Shown here: piece by piece, positions 25,583 through 33,088 of the stretch
Layout: the number at the start of each line of letters is the position of its first letter
How positions within the stretch are numbered: the first letter of the stretch is position 1
NCBI RefSeq assembly: GCF_002266465.3
Contig: NZ_CP029427.2
Location: 4,590,501-4,654,500, forward strand
DNA from: Bradyrhizobium symbiodeficiens
GTDB taxonomy: Bacteria; Pseudomonadota; Alphaproteobacteria; Rhizobiales; Xanthobacteraceae
Reading direction: 5' to 3'
Length of the DNA stretch: 64,000 nt
Notes under the pieces: generated by a model
What the model was told of the DNA's origin: nothing
The model's database searches: none
The model's input: only the letters and a program-made list of their open reading frames with translations
Position numbers and translations under genes: made by a program

Positions 25583-26448
25583 TACAAATTCCCCTTGAAG
25601 AAGCGGCCGGAGATACCTTGCGGAAGCAGCCGGATGAGGACGATCGCCGCAGTGAACACGAGGACTTCGCCATAGACCGGCGTCGTGAAATACGCGCCGA
25701 TCTGATTGACCGCGCCGAACAGGCTCGCCGCCGACATCGTGCCCGACAGGATGGCGGCGCCGCCGCCGACCACGGTCATGAAGGCTTTCGCGACATAGGC
25801 GCCGCCCATGCCGGGAGTGATGCCGGACACCGGCGCCAGCAGGCCGCCGGCGAGACCCGTGACCGCCGCGCCCACGGCGAACGTGCACATATAGACTCGC
25901 GCCGGATTGACGCCGAGCGTGGCCGCCATCGCCGGATTCTGCATCGTCGCGCGGGCAATCAGGCCGAGGCGGGTGAAGCTCATGATGCCGTAGACCAACG
26001 CCATCATCACGATCGCCATGCCGGCCAGGAACAGCGTATAATAGCTCGATTGATAGGATCCGATCGAAAATCCGCCGAGCGGCGTCGGCACGCCCTGCTG
26101 GGTGTTGCCATAGATCGTCGTGATGATGCCGATGATCAGGAGGCTCAGACCCCATGTCGCCAGCATCGAATCGACGAGACGTCCATAGAGGAAGCGGATG
26201 AGACATCGCTCGATGACCAGGCCGACGAGACCGACAAAGAGCGGCGCGACCACCAGCATCGCGATCCAGATGTTGACGCCGGCATTGGCCGAAATGACCG
26301 TCGCGTAAGCACCGAGCATGATGAACTCGCCATGTGCGAGATTGATGATCTTCATCATGCCGAAGATGATCGCCAGCCCGAGACACAGCAGGAACAGCGA
26401 GGATATTCCGTTCAGGACGTCGAGCGCGACGATTAAGTAGATCGCCAT
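25582..26448 (-). CDS. ABC transporter permease, LivH/UrtB type
   Basis: A 288-residue permease with about eight spans. Family blocks: GLAIIFGMMKIINLAHGEF near the N-terminus and the coupling loop FTRLGLIARATMQNPAMAAT followed by LGVNPARVYMCTFAVGAA. It forms the membrane pore together with the LivM-type partner. It starts 62 bp after the substrate-binding protein gene. Confidence 0.93.
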   Translation of the reverse strand: MAIYLIVALDVLNGISSLFLLCLGLAIIFGMMKIINLAHGEFIMLGAYATVISANAGVNIWIAMLVVAPLFVGLVGLVIERCLIRFLYGRLVDSMLATWGLSLLIIGIITTIYGNTQQGVPTPLGGFSIGSYQSSYYTLFLAGMAIVMMALVYGIMSFTRLGLIARATMQNPAMAATLGVNPARVYMCTFAVGAAVTGLAGGLLAPVSGITPGMGGAYVAKAFMTVVGGGAAILSGTMSAASLFGAVNQIGAYFTTPVYGEVLVFTAAIVLIRLLPQGISGRFFKGNL

Positions 26449-26510
26449 TCTTCAGATTCTTTCGGGCCGTCGATGCAATGGCCCCGCCCGTGGGCGGGGC
26501 CAGGTCCACG

Positions 26511-27749
26511 TCAGAGATTGATGATGTACTGCTTGGTATCGTTCGGGTTCTTGACGAGGTCGCACACGCTCGCGGTATCAGCCGGCTTGACGTCGGAGTA
26601 GCTCTCCAACACCGACCATTTCCGGTCCTTCACTTCCGCGAGGAACGCGTTGCGCGTGGTGTGATGTGTCGCCTTGTCGAGCGAAACCTTGCCGCTCGGG
26701 CCATCGAACGCGACGGAGTCCTCCAGCGCCGCAATGACTTTCATGCGATCGATGCTGGCGGCCTTCTTGACGCCCGCCGCCCAGAGCATGACACCCTCGT
26801 ATGTGCAGGCGGCGAGTTCGCTGATGTAGGGCGTGTCCGGATGCGCCTTCTTGATCTTCTCGACGAAACTCTTCGAGGCCGGCGTGGTGAGCTCCTCGAA
26901 ATATCCGTAGGCGCCGAGAATGGAATCGCTCTCGGCGGCATCGAGCGTGCTCGGCTCGTTGACGAGGCCGAAGGTGGTCGACGCGATCGGAATCTTCCCC
27001 TTCATGCCGGCCGAGGTCCATTGACGGTAGAAGGCGGTGTGGTTTCCGCCGACGAGCGCCGACAGGATGATGTCGGGCTTCGCCGCCTGGATCTTCGAGA
27101 TGGTCGTGCCGAAATTGGTGACGTCGAGCGGGAAGAAGTCGGTCGAGAGCACCTCTCCACCATTGTCCTTGACGTATTTGGTCATCCACTTCGCGGTGAT
27201 CTGACCGTAATTGTAGTCGGCAGCGATGATGTAGGCCTTCTTGCCGGACTTCTTCATCGCGCTCGGAACCAGCTTCTCCACGGTCTGCGCCGGCGTCGTG
27301 CCGGTACAGAAAGTGTTGCGATCGCAAACGCCGCCTTCGTAGAGCACGTTGTAGAAGTATAGCACCTTGAAGCGATCGAAGGTCGGACGCACCGCTTCGC
27401 GCGACGCCGAGGTGATGCCGCCGTGAACGACGTCGACCTTGTCCTTCACCGCAAGCTGCTGGGCGAACTGCGAATACATCTGGATGTTCGACTGGGTGTC
27501 GTAATGGATCACCTTCAATGGCCGGCCGAGCAATCCGCCACCGGCATTGAGTTCATCCACGGCAAGTTGCAGTGCGTAGACCATTGGCGTGCCGGAGGCC
27601 GCGATCGGACCAGACTGATCGTGCAGACTGCCGATGACAATCGGGCTCTCGGCGCCATACGCACCGGAGCGGAAAACCGCGGGTGCCGCGATCAATGTCG
27701 TCGTAGCGAGGGCCGAGTGCCGCAGGAAGCGGCGACGAGAGAAAGACAT
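26511..27749 (-). CDS. ABC transporter substrate-binding protein, urea/short-chain amide type, Tat-exported
   Basis: A 412-residue periplasmic binding protein of the UrtA/AmiC/FmdD group. The N-terminus has a twin-arginine signal, SRRRFLRHSALATTT, with likely cleavage after AYGA. The mature start PIVIGSLHDQSGPIAASGTP and the later YNYGQITAKWMTKYVKDNGG, VGGNHTAFYRQW and CTYEGVMLWA are typical of urea/amide binders. ATG 27747-27749 follows GGGGACG; an ATG four codons earlier is possible. It heads the transporter-amidase-urease unit. Confidence 0.9.
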   Translation of the reverse strand: MSFSRRRFLRHSALATTTLIAAPAVFRSGAYGAESPIVIGSLHDQSGPIAASGTPMVYALQLAVDELNAGGGLLGRPLKVIHYDTQSNIQMYSQFAQQLAVKDKVDVVHGGITSASREAVRPTFDRFKVLYFYNVLYEGGVCDRNTFCTGTTPAQTVEKLVPSAMKKSGKKAYIIAADYNYGQITAKWMTKYVKDNGGEVLSTDFFPLDVTNFGTTISKIQAAKPDIILSALVGGNHTAFYRQWTSAGMKGKIPIASTTFGLVNEPSTLDAAESDSILGAYGYFEELTTPASKSFVEKIKKAHPDTPYISELAACTYEGVMLWAAGVKKAASIDRMKVIAALEDSVAFDGPSGKVSLDKATHHTTRNAFLAEVKDRKWSVLESYSDVKPADTASVCDLVKNPNDTKQYIINL

Positions 27750-27777
27750 AGACGTCCCCATGTGTTCTTGATATGGA

Positions 27778-27800
27778 AAATATTAATAATACAATATTTG
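27778..27800. promoter_or_regulatory. AT-rich palindrome upstream of the transporter operon
   Basis: AAATATT (27778-27784) and AATATTT (27793-27799) are inverted across 8 bp, directly before the binding-protein gene. The right arm with its flanks reads CAATATTTG, the complement of CAAATATTG in the marR promoter region (29066-29074). It may be a regulator site for the operon, or a weak terminator of the upstream sensor gene. Confidence 0.45.
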
Positions 27801-27814
27801 AAAAAGCAAGCAAT

Positions 27815-28861
27815 TTATCGACCCGAGATGATCGAGAAATCGTACCCGTCGATTTGGGCGAGATGGATGGGGTGCCGTCCCCCGACCACGGATCGTGCTT
27901 GATCGCCTCGCGCTGTGCGCTGCTGGAAGGTTCGGCCGTAAAGCCGCGTCAACTGGCGCGCATCCAGGCAAGCGGCTTCCTCGATCAGGGCCGCGAGCGA
28001 ATGAATGCCCTCGTAGCAGGATTGACCGAAGGCATTCACGGGCGGGGGGCTATCGCCGAATGCCGTATGGTAACGCTCCAGGAACGCGCCATTGTTGCGC
28101 GAGCGGATCGACGCATAGTAGCTGGAGGTCGCGTAGATGTTTTCGGTCTCGTTCACGTCGAGTCCGTACGCAACGGTCTCGTCGATGGCCGAGGAAAAGC
28201 GCAGCACGCGCGAACTCAGTCCCGCCGCGCAGAAGGCCCGATTGAATGCGATGCAGTCGCTGCCGAGGAAATAAGGAAGAACGACGTCCGAACGCGTGAC
28301 CTTGATCCGGTCCAGTATCTCGTCGAAATCATGCTGGCCGACGGGTAGATAATACTCGCCAGTCACGGTTCCACCAAAGCGGGCGATCAATGCGCGCGCG
28401 ATATGGTGGGATGCACGCGGCCATACGTAGTCGTTGCCGCACAGGAAATAGCGGCGCGCCCGCTTTTCTTCCGAAAGCCATTGGATCGCCGGTACCAGAA
28501 GCTCTTCGGCGGTTTCTCCGGTCGCCATGACGTCAAGCGTAGAGTGGCCCTCGAACTGCGGCGTGTATATGAAAGGAACGCGGCCGCGGGCTGCGCGCGC
28601 CACGGAGTCGCGCGCGAAACTGGGCAGCATTCCAACGATGCCGTCGGCGCCGTCAATTTCGATGGCGTCGCGCGCGGCCCGGCCCGCGGTGGCGCCGGTC
28701 TCTCCGGCGTTCACGATGCGCAGTTCAACCGGACGGCGCAGGATACCGGAAATCCGGTTGATTTCATCGATAGCCAAGCGACCGCAGGCCTCGGCAGACG
28801 GGGCCCAGAGCCCCGCTGCTCCACTCCGCGGTATGAGCAGGCAAATTCGAATACTGCGCAA
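27815..28861 (-). CDS. AmiC-like cytoplasmic amide/urea-binding sensor
   Basis: A 348-residue type I periplasmic-binding-fold protein without a signal peptide. It starts MRSIRICLLIPRSGAAGLWA, and the core blocks FLCGNDYVWPRASHHIARAL, GEYYLPVGQHDFDEILDRI and FGQSCYEGIHSLAALI match the AmiC/UrtA group. TTG at 28859-28861 is preferred because GGAGG lies eight bases upstream; GTG at 28930 would add 23 residues. AmiC of Pseudomonas senses amides in the cytoplasm and controls AmiR; no ANTAR-type AmiR gene is present here, but a MarR gene is divergent. A missed regulatory partner is possible. Confidence 0.82.
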   Translation of the reverse strand: MRSIRICLLIPRSGAAGLWAPSAEACGRLAIDEINRISGILRRPVELRIVNAGETGATAGRAARDAIEIDGADGIVGMLPSFARDSVARAARGRVPFIYTPQFEGHSTLDVMATGETAEELLVPAIQWLSEEKRARRYFLCGNDYVWPRASHHIARALIARFGGTVTGEYYLPVGQHDFDEILDRIKVTRSDVVLPYFLGSDCIAFNRAFCAAGLSSRVLRFSSAIDETVAYGLDVNETENIYATSSYYASIRSRNNGAFLERYHTAFGDSPPPVNAFGQSCYEGIHSLAALIEEAACLDARQLTRLYGRTFQQRTARGDQARSVVGGRHPIHLAQIDGYDFSIISGR

Positions 28862-29065
28862 CAGTGGTGCCTCCGCACTTTCGGACACACCACTCACGAA
28901 TCGTGCCAGCGGCAAACCGGGCCCCGGCACGGCCGGTTTGCAGTGAAAGCGCTCAGTTCGGCCGGAGGGTTGCCTTTTTTTCCGGCGCCGGTCGCCAAAT
29001 CAGCCCCTTCATTGGGCAATCTGGAATGACTGCGTTTTCCACTTGTCCGACTTTATATTCCAAGG

Positions 29066-29074
29066 CAAATATTG
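29066..29074. promoter_or_regulatory. CAAATATTG element in the marR leader
   Basis: This sits in a distinctly AT-rich 29040-29095 segment. The same 9-mer occurs in reverse orientation before the transporter operon at 27792-27800. If the MarR protein starts at 29107, this segment is promoter/operator space rather than coding. Confidence 0.4.
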
Positions 29075-29106
29075 AAATATCAAATAATCTCGTTAAGGCC
29101 AACAAA

Positions 29107-29562
29107 GTGCAGCTGCCCGACCTCATCCGAGGCGTGAACCGCCGACTCGAGCAGGCGCTCGAGGCGAAACTCAAGCCAAGCGGAACATCTCTTTACCAGT
29201 ATCGCGTGCTTGAGGCGCTGACTGAACGGAATGGACTGCCGATGGGAGAGCTGGCCATCCGACTGTTTGTCGATGGCCCGACACTCACGAAGATCATCGA
29301 CAGGATGGTCGAAGCGGCCGAGGTCTATCGCGGCCCTGATCCGAACGACCGACGCAGGGTCCTCATCTTCCTCTCGCGCAAAGGAGCAACGCAGTTCGAG
29401 GACATCGGTCCGCAGATCTCGTCCATCGAGCGGGACATCCTGGACAGGCTGGGCGCATCAGATGCTGCAGCTCTGACAAGCCTGCTCTCGGAATTGCTCG
29501 GTGATCCCGTCTCTTCGCGTCCGCGTTCATCTCAGCGACGGGAAACCCCGAACTACAAATAG
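29107..29562 (+). CDS. MarR family transcriptional regulator
   Basis: A 151-residue winged-helix regulator. Recognisable parts: LYQYRVLEALTERNGLPMGE, LAIRLFVDGPTLTKIIDRMV (recognition helix) and the wing GPDPNDRRRVLIFLSRKG. GTG at 29107 with AAGG eight bases upstream gives the normal family length; ATG 29026 would add 27 residues encoded by the AT-rich promoter-like stretch. It is divergent from the AmiC-like sensor and the likely controller of the amide/urease unit, possibly as a ligand-released repressor. Confidence 0.85.
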   Translation: MQLPDLIRGVNRRLEQALEAKLKPSGTSLYQYRVLEALTERNGLPMGELAIRLFVDGPTLTKIIDRMVEAAEVYRGPDPNDRRRVLIFLSRKGATQFEDIGPQISSIERDILDRLGASDAAALTSLLSELLGDPVSSRPRSSQRRETPNYK

Positions 29563-29572
29563 TTATGGCGCC

Positions 29573-29640
29573 CCTGGAATCAGCTGTACGCACGACCTCC
29601 TGGTTCAGCCGACCGGGTCGTCGGCGGCATGGATTCCAGG
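29573..29640. repeat. inverted repeat after marR
   Basis: CCTGGAATC (29573-29581) and GATTCCAGG (29632-29640) are perfect 9-bp arms with a 50-bp centre. The element lies between the end of marR and the tRNA-Lys fragment; it could be a mobile-element end or a transcript 3' structure. Confidence 0.4.
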
Positions 29641-29674
29641 TGGGTCATCGACCTGTACCGCCTAGAGTCTAGGG

Positions 29675-29718
29675 TGGTGGGCGCACCAGGGCTCGAACCT
29701 GGGACCCGCTGATCAAGA
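29675..29718 (-). other. 3' fragment of tRNA-Lys (candidate integration site, att)
   Basis: Read on the minus strand the segment ends GCGCCCACCA. It has an intact T-arm (CCAGG, loop TTCGAGC, CCTGG) and AATCAGCGGGTCCC-like variable region, matching tRNA-Lys(CTT). The acceptor 5' strand, D-arm and anticodon stem upstream do not fold; only a TTAGTTGG trace resembles the D-loop. A partial tRNA 3' end beside integrase remnants is the classic scar of a tRNA-targeted element. Confidence 0.65.
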
Positions 29719-29850
29719 GACATCCTATTCTCAAGGACATTTTTCCAACTAAGCCAAAATCCATTCATTGCAGATCAACGGCTTACAATGAAACATCCAA
29801 CCGGACCGACGTAGGCCAGGGGTCGGGGGTTCGAGTCACTAGACCACTAC

Positions 29851-30186
29851 ATGGCTAAACCCACTACTGCGGAGGCGCTGTTCTCTTACCGGAGGGCAGC
29901 AACTTCCGACCTCGCGTCCATTCACGATGCGGGCGTCGGTGTTATGCGCAATGAGAGCGACGTCGAGGGCCGGCACGCGTTTCGGCAGAGCAAGACTGGT
30001 GAGCTTGTCGACATCAAGGAGGCGCCACAACTCAGCGCACGACTAAATGCCTCGCGTGCACGATAAAGGAACTCAAGCTTCGGCTTCAACTGGATAAGGT
30101 ACCACCCGAGTTCGTGGTCAACGAGGACAATGGTCAGCCTTATGACGAGAGTACCTATCGCCATTGGGTGTCGACGGGGCACGGGC
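29851..30186 (+). pseudogene. tyrosine recombinase remnant 1 (frameshifted)
   Basis: The frame carries RQSKTGELVDIKEAPQLSA, then a stop; the next frame carries IKELKLRLQLDKVPPEFVV and NEDNGQPYDESTYRHW. Together these look like the central part of a phage-type integrase. A shift is needed near 30060. No N-terminal domain or complete catalytic box remains. Confidence 0.55.
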
Positions 30187-30296
30187 CCTCGCTATCTTCG
30201 GCTTTCTCGCGCACGACAACGCGCGCCAGGCAATTGTCCGTACAGAGCGACTGAACGCCGAACTGATTAAGAACGTCGACAAGCTCGGCGCTCAGC

Positions 30297-30872
30297 ATGG
30301 GCCTTTCCTCCCTAGCGACCGCCGCGTTGATCGGATGGGAGTGGCTTCAACGCGAAACCGATATCTTTGCAACCTTCGACGTGTCGCATTACACACCGAA
30401 AGACAAGCCAGATATGGTTCGAGTCATAGATGAAAAGACTCGCGCCGAAGGCTGGGTGCCGCTCTTCGACGACGACGGGATGGCCCTCTATCCCGAACTG
30501 ATGATCGAGCTCGACGCTATAAAGCAGGAGCGGATTGGCGGGTTGATGCTGGTCCGCGACTGGGGGGGACGCCTGCCGTGGCCCACGTGGCCGAAACCCG
30601 ACATGCCAGATTTCACACACCTGAGTCGAAAGGTTAAGGAGGTCGTTCGGCGCGCTAACTTGCACGACGAGCTGTCGTTCACCTCTTTCCGACACGGCGG
30701 ACTTACGGAGACCGGCGACGCAGAGCTAACCGATCGTGAGATCCTGGCGCAGAGCCGGCACACCACGGTCAAGGTGCTACCCAAGTACGTCAAACGAACC
30801 ACCAAGCAGATAACGACCGGGACGAAGAAGAGGCGAGCGGTGCGAACGAAAGGCGGACAATTGTCCGAGTGA
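30297..30872 (+). pseudogene. tyrosine recombinase remnant 2 (C-terminal part)
   Basis: 191 codons open with GWEWLQRETDIFATFDVSHY and contain the C-terminal recombinase elements: LSFTSFRHGGLTETGD with the arginine-His box, SRHTTVKVLPKYVKRT with the presumed tyrosine nucleophile. A complete enzyme would need about 150-200 more residues at the N-terminus, which are missing. It ends 58 bp from tRNA-Gly. It could be the relic of the enzyme that delivered the neighbouring island. Confidence 0.6.
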
Positions 30873-30930
30873 GCAACAGCGTGCTTGTCCGAACGGAAAA
30901 TGGGAGGCTGGTGCAAGCCATTGAAATTAC

Positions 30931-31004
30931 TGGAGCGGGTGAAGGGAATCGAACCCTCGTATTCAGCTTGGAAGGCTGCTGCTCTACCATTGAGCTACAC
31001 CCGC
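30931..31004 (-). tRNA. tRNA-Gly (TCC anticodon)
   Basis: A 74-nt cloverleaf with encoded CCA. Acceptor GCGGGTG pairs with CACCCGC, the D-arm holds AGCTCAATGGTAGAGC, anticodon loop CTTCCAA gives TCC, and the T-arm GAGGGTTCGATTCCCTT is normal. Confidence 0.95.
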
Positions 31005-31115
31005 GTTACCGGCTCCCTAACACGGCCGGGCGGCGGTCTCAACTGCTCAGGAGGTCGCTTTCCAGCGTCTCCCCGGCCTTGCGACCCGCCCCGGTTCCTC
31101 CGGAGCCGCCGCCTC

Positions 31116-31144
31116 TTAACAGCGGCGCCGATGCGGCCTATATT
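31116..31144 (+). promoter_or_regulatory. strong sigma-70-type promoter for a short transcript
   Basis: TTAACA (31116-31121) and TATATT (31139-31144) are each one base from consensus and are spaced by 17 bp. Transcription would start near 31151, shortly before a very strong ribosome-binding site. Confidence 0.6.
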
Positions 31145-31179
31145 GAGGTCTTCCGCAACCAACGAAAGGAGGTGATCCA

Positions 31180-31224
31180 GTGTCTTTTACCAAGCGCTGT
31201 CACCTCGCTGGGATCGCCCGCTAA
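31180..31224 (+). CDS. 14-residue mini-ORF after a full-length Shine-Dalgarno
   Basis: GTG start, then MSFTKRCHLAGIAR and TAA. The AGGAGGTGATCC stretch ends one base before the start codon, giving about 6-7 bases between the core GGAGG and GTG. The peptide is basic with one Cys. It may be a leader peptide or only a means of recruiting ribosomes. Confidence 0.4.
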   Translation: MSFTKRCHLAGIAR

Positions 31225-31285
31225 GCTCTGAATAAGGGCCTGGCATCGGGGCGCTCTCAGCCCTGGACCAGCGAGCAAGAAATCG

Positions 31286-31317
31286 GGCGCGACGGGGCTT
31301 CCCCGCCGCGCCTTTTT
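31286..31317 (+). terminator. rho-independent terminator
   Basis: GGCGCGACGGGG and CCCCGCCGCGCC pair with one A-C mismatch around a CTT loop, followed by TTTTT. Confidence 0.85.
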
Positions 31318-31346
31318 CTTGAGATGCCTGGGATCGGAAAACCAGG

Positions 31347-31559
31347 TCAGCCCGTGCGAAGCCGCTCGCGCAGCGCGACGGCGGCGATCAGCAGGCCGAC
31401 GCACCAGGCCACGACTGCGCGGTGAGGCTCCGCGCCGAGCAGCACCGTGACAATGCTCGTCAGCAGGCACGGCACGATTGCCCTGCCCGTGCGGCTCGTC
31501 AGCGCGAGCAGGAACGGCATCGCCGCGATCGATATTTGAAGGACGTCCATATCGGTCAT
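31347..31559 (-). CDS. small membrane protein
   Basis: A 70-residue protein with two or three hydrophobic segments (VLQISIAAMPFLLAL, IVPCLLTSIVTVLLG, VVAWCVGLLIAAVAL) and a short basic C-terminus. The start used is ATG 31557-31559, without a clear ribosome-binding site; an upstream start would add a non-hydrophobic Ala/Ser tail. Function unknown. Confidence 0.5.
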   Translation of the reverse strand: MTDMDVLQISIAAMPFLLALTSRTGRAIVPCLLTSIVTVLLGAEPHRAVVAWCVGLLIAAVALRERLRTG

Positions 31560-31572
31560 CGGTCGCGAGGCT

Positions 31573-31755
31573 TCAGAAGCCGCAAACACCGAGCGCGCGC
31601 GGGCGCTTGCCGCGCCGGCTTTCGACGATGCGCTCGCCGCCATTCTCGGCCGAGCTGCCGTAATAGCGGTGATGGCCGCTTTGGTCGTGCAGATCGGCCG
31701 CCTGAGATTGTCCGGCCCGACGTGCGTCGCAGATGATCTTGATATGACTCGACAT
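31573..31755 (-). CDS. small hydrophilic protein
   Basis: A 60-residue protein beginning MSSHIKIICDARRAGQSQA, rich in Arg, His, Gly and Ser. GGAGG stands six bases before the ATG, which is strong support. There is no signal or span. It precedes the small membrane protein on the same strand by 13 bp, so the two may be co-transcribed. Confidence 0.6.
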   Translation of the reverse strand: MSSHIKIICDARRAGQSQAADLHDQSGHHRYYGSSAENGGERIVESRRGKRPRALGVCGF

Positions 31756-31955
31756 TGCCGCCTCCAGCAGAAATCTTGTTGTTGTGGTCATCAGTCGCGA
31801 CCACTTCCGGCGGCGTTCATACGGCGGGTGCGCAATCGGGTTTCAGGACGGTTTCGTCGCGGCAAGGCAACGCAATATTTTATGTGCGGGGATTGTCGGC
31901 ATCGCCTGCGGTGCTACGTCCTTTGAGATCGGTGCAGAAAGACAACGAGGTGACG

Positions 31956-32336
31956 ATGCTGTACGCCATCCTGGCCTACCATGTGGAAGACGAAATCCTG
32001 TCCTGGACGCCAGAGCAGGACGCCGCGGTCGTCGCCAAGGTCATCGAAGTTCAGGCCCCCTTGCGGGCCAGCGGGCAGTTCGGGCCGGCCGCTCGGCTGG
32101 ACGAGACCCGGAAGGCCCGCACCTTGCGCGGCCCCGGCCCGGGGATGGTGCTGGACGGCCCGTTTGCAGAGACCAAGGAGCAGCTTCTGGGCTTCCATTT
32201 GATGGAATGCGCCACCGAAGAAGAGGCGATCGCGGCGGCGCGAAAGCTGCGTGCGGTCAACCCGAGTGCGGTCTACGAAATCCGCCCGGTCAAGCTTTAC
32301 GTGCCGGCCGATGGGTTCGGCGCGACGTCCGGGTGA
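31956..32336 (+). CDS. YCII-related (DGPF) domain protein
   Basis: A 126-residue ferredoxin-like-fold protein of the YciI/DGPF family. The name-giving motif is present as VLDGPFAETKEQLLGFHL, followed by ATEEEAIAAARKL and a C-terminal YEIRPVKLYV strand. GAGGTGACG precedes the ATG. Family members are often linked to sigma factors or handle small oxidised compounds; no such partner is adjacent here. Confidence 0.87.
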   Translation: MLYAILAYHVEDEILSWTPEQDAAVVAKVIEVQAPLRASGQFGPAARLDETRKARTLRGPGPGMVLDGPFAETKEQLLGFHLMECATEEEAIAAARKLRAVNPSAVYEIRPVKLYVPADGFGATSG

Positions 32337-32345
32337 GGCTCAGCC

Positions 32346-32960
32346 TCACGCGCCCGGCCCGGTCCGCGCACCGTAGAAGCGCTGGATCAGGAGGCCGCCG
32401 AAGGCGATGAACCACAGGAAGGGCGCGGCGTGCGGCGCAAAGGCCGCCACGATCGTGCCTGGAATGAACACGAGCAGCGGAAACAGCGAGGCCATGATCT
32501 CATGGCTCCAGCCGCCCAATATCCTCCACCATAGCCAGGCGTTGAGGCCGGCGATCGCGCTCAGATGCAGGCCATAGAGCACCGCCACCGCGCTGCTTAG
32601 GGGATAGTTGGTGTAGAGGCCGTTGGTAACCGGCAGCAGCACGATCGAGAGCAGGAAAAACAGATTGAGCATCACCGCACCGCGGCTGCCCACCGGCTGA
32701 CGCGCCAGCCGCCGGTGATGGCTGATCCAGAATACGCCGGCAATGATGAAGCTGAGCGCGAAACCGATCAGCTTGCCCGAATAGACCCGGGCGAGATCGT
32801 TCCAGTCGGGGGCGCCGGTAAACACAGCCGCCTTCGGCAGGTCATAGGCCAACAGCGTCATGGCGACGCCAAAGATGGTGTTGCTGAGCGACTCCAGCCG
32901 CCGCATCTCGAACTGCTCGGGCTTTGGCTCGGCCTTGGGCTCGAACTTGGGGTCGGTCAT
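32346..32960 (-). CDS. TMEM175 family ion channel (DUF1211)
   Basis: A 204-residue protein with six predicted spans after an acidic/basic N-terminus. The channel-lining helix RRLESLSNTIFGVAMTLLAY corresponds to the RxxxFSDxxxAIxxTLL-like signature; Ser-Asn replaces the usual Ser-Asp. Prokaryotic members are tetrameric potassium channels. It is convergent with the YCII gene; GTGAGGCT-C-AGCCTCAC at 32333-32349 lies in the shared 3' ends. Confidence 0.85.
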   Translation of the reverse strand: MTDPKFEPKAEPKPEQFEMRRLESLSNTIFGVAMTLLAYDLPKAAVFTGAPDWNDLARVYSGKLIGFALSFIIAGVFWISHHRRLARQPVGSRGAVMLNLFFLLSIVLLPVTNGLYTNYPLSSAVAVLYGLHLSAIAGLNAWLWWRILGGWSHEIMASLFPLLVFIPGTIVAAFAPHAAPFLWFIAFGGLLIQRFYGARTGPGA

Positions 32961-33088
32961 GCCGGCTGTGCGCTTTTCGGGCTGGAACCTTGGACCTTCT
33001 TTTCCCTAGGTGTTAAATCGAGTTTCGTCCAGCCGCATTGCGATTCGCGCGGCAATAGCCGACTCTCGCCCTTTCACCGGGGCGATTC

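Larger units (their letters stand above)
31151..31317 (+). ncRNA. candidate 165-nt RNA with leader ORF
   Basis: A predicted promoter and a strong terminator frame this short unit between tRNA-Gly and a small membrane protein gene. Its leader contains AAAGGAGGTGATCCAG (31165-31180), which is the complement of the last 16 bases of alphaproteobacterial 16S rRNA. It may be a regulatory RNA, a mini-mRNA or both. The start point is estimated from the -10 box. Confidence 0.5.

Noticed and set aside
24503..25675. A 390-codon plus-strand frame opposite the permease gene
   Set aside because: Antisense to the LivM-type permease and composed of Arg/Asp/His/Gln repeats with no fold or ribosome-binding site.
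29675..29770. A functional tRNA-Lys
   Set aside because: Only the T-arm and acceptor 3' strand are intact; the acceptor 5' strand and anticodon stem cannot form, so it was recorded as an att-type fragment.
31165..31180. A piece of displaced ribosomal RNA gene
   Set aside because: The match to the complement of the 16S 3' end stops after 16 bases; the next bases differ, so it is a designed-looking leader, not an rDNA copy.
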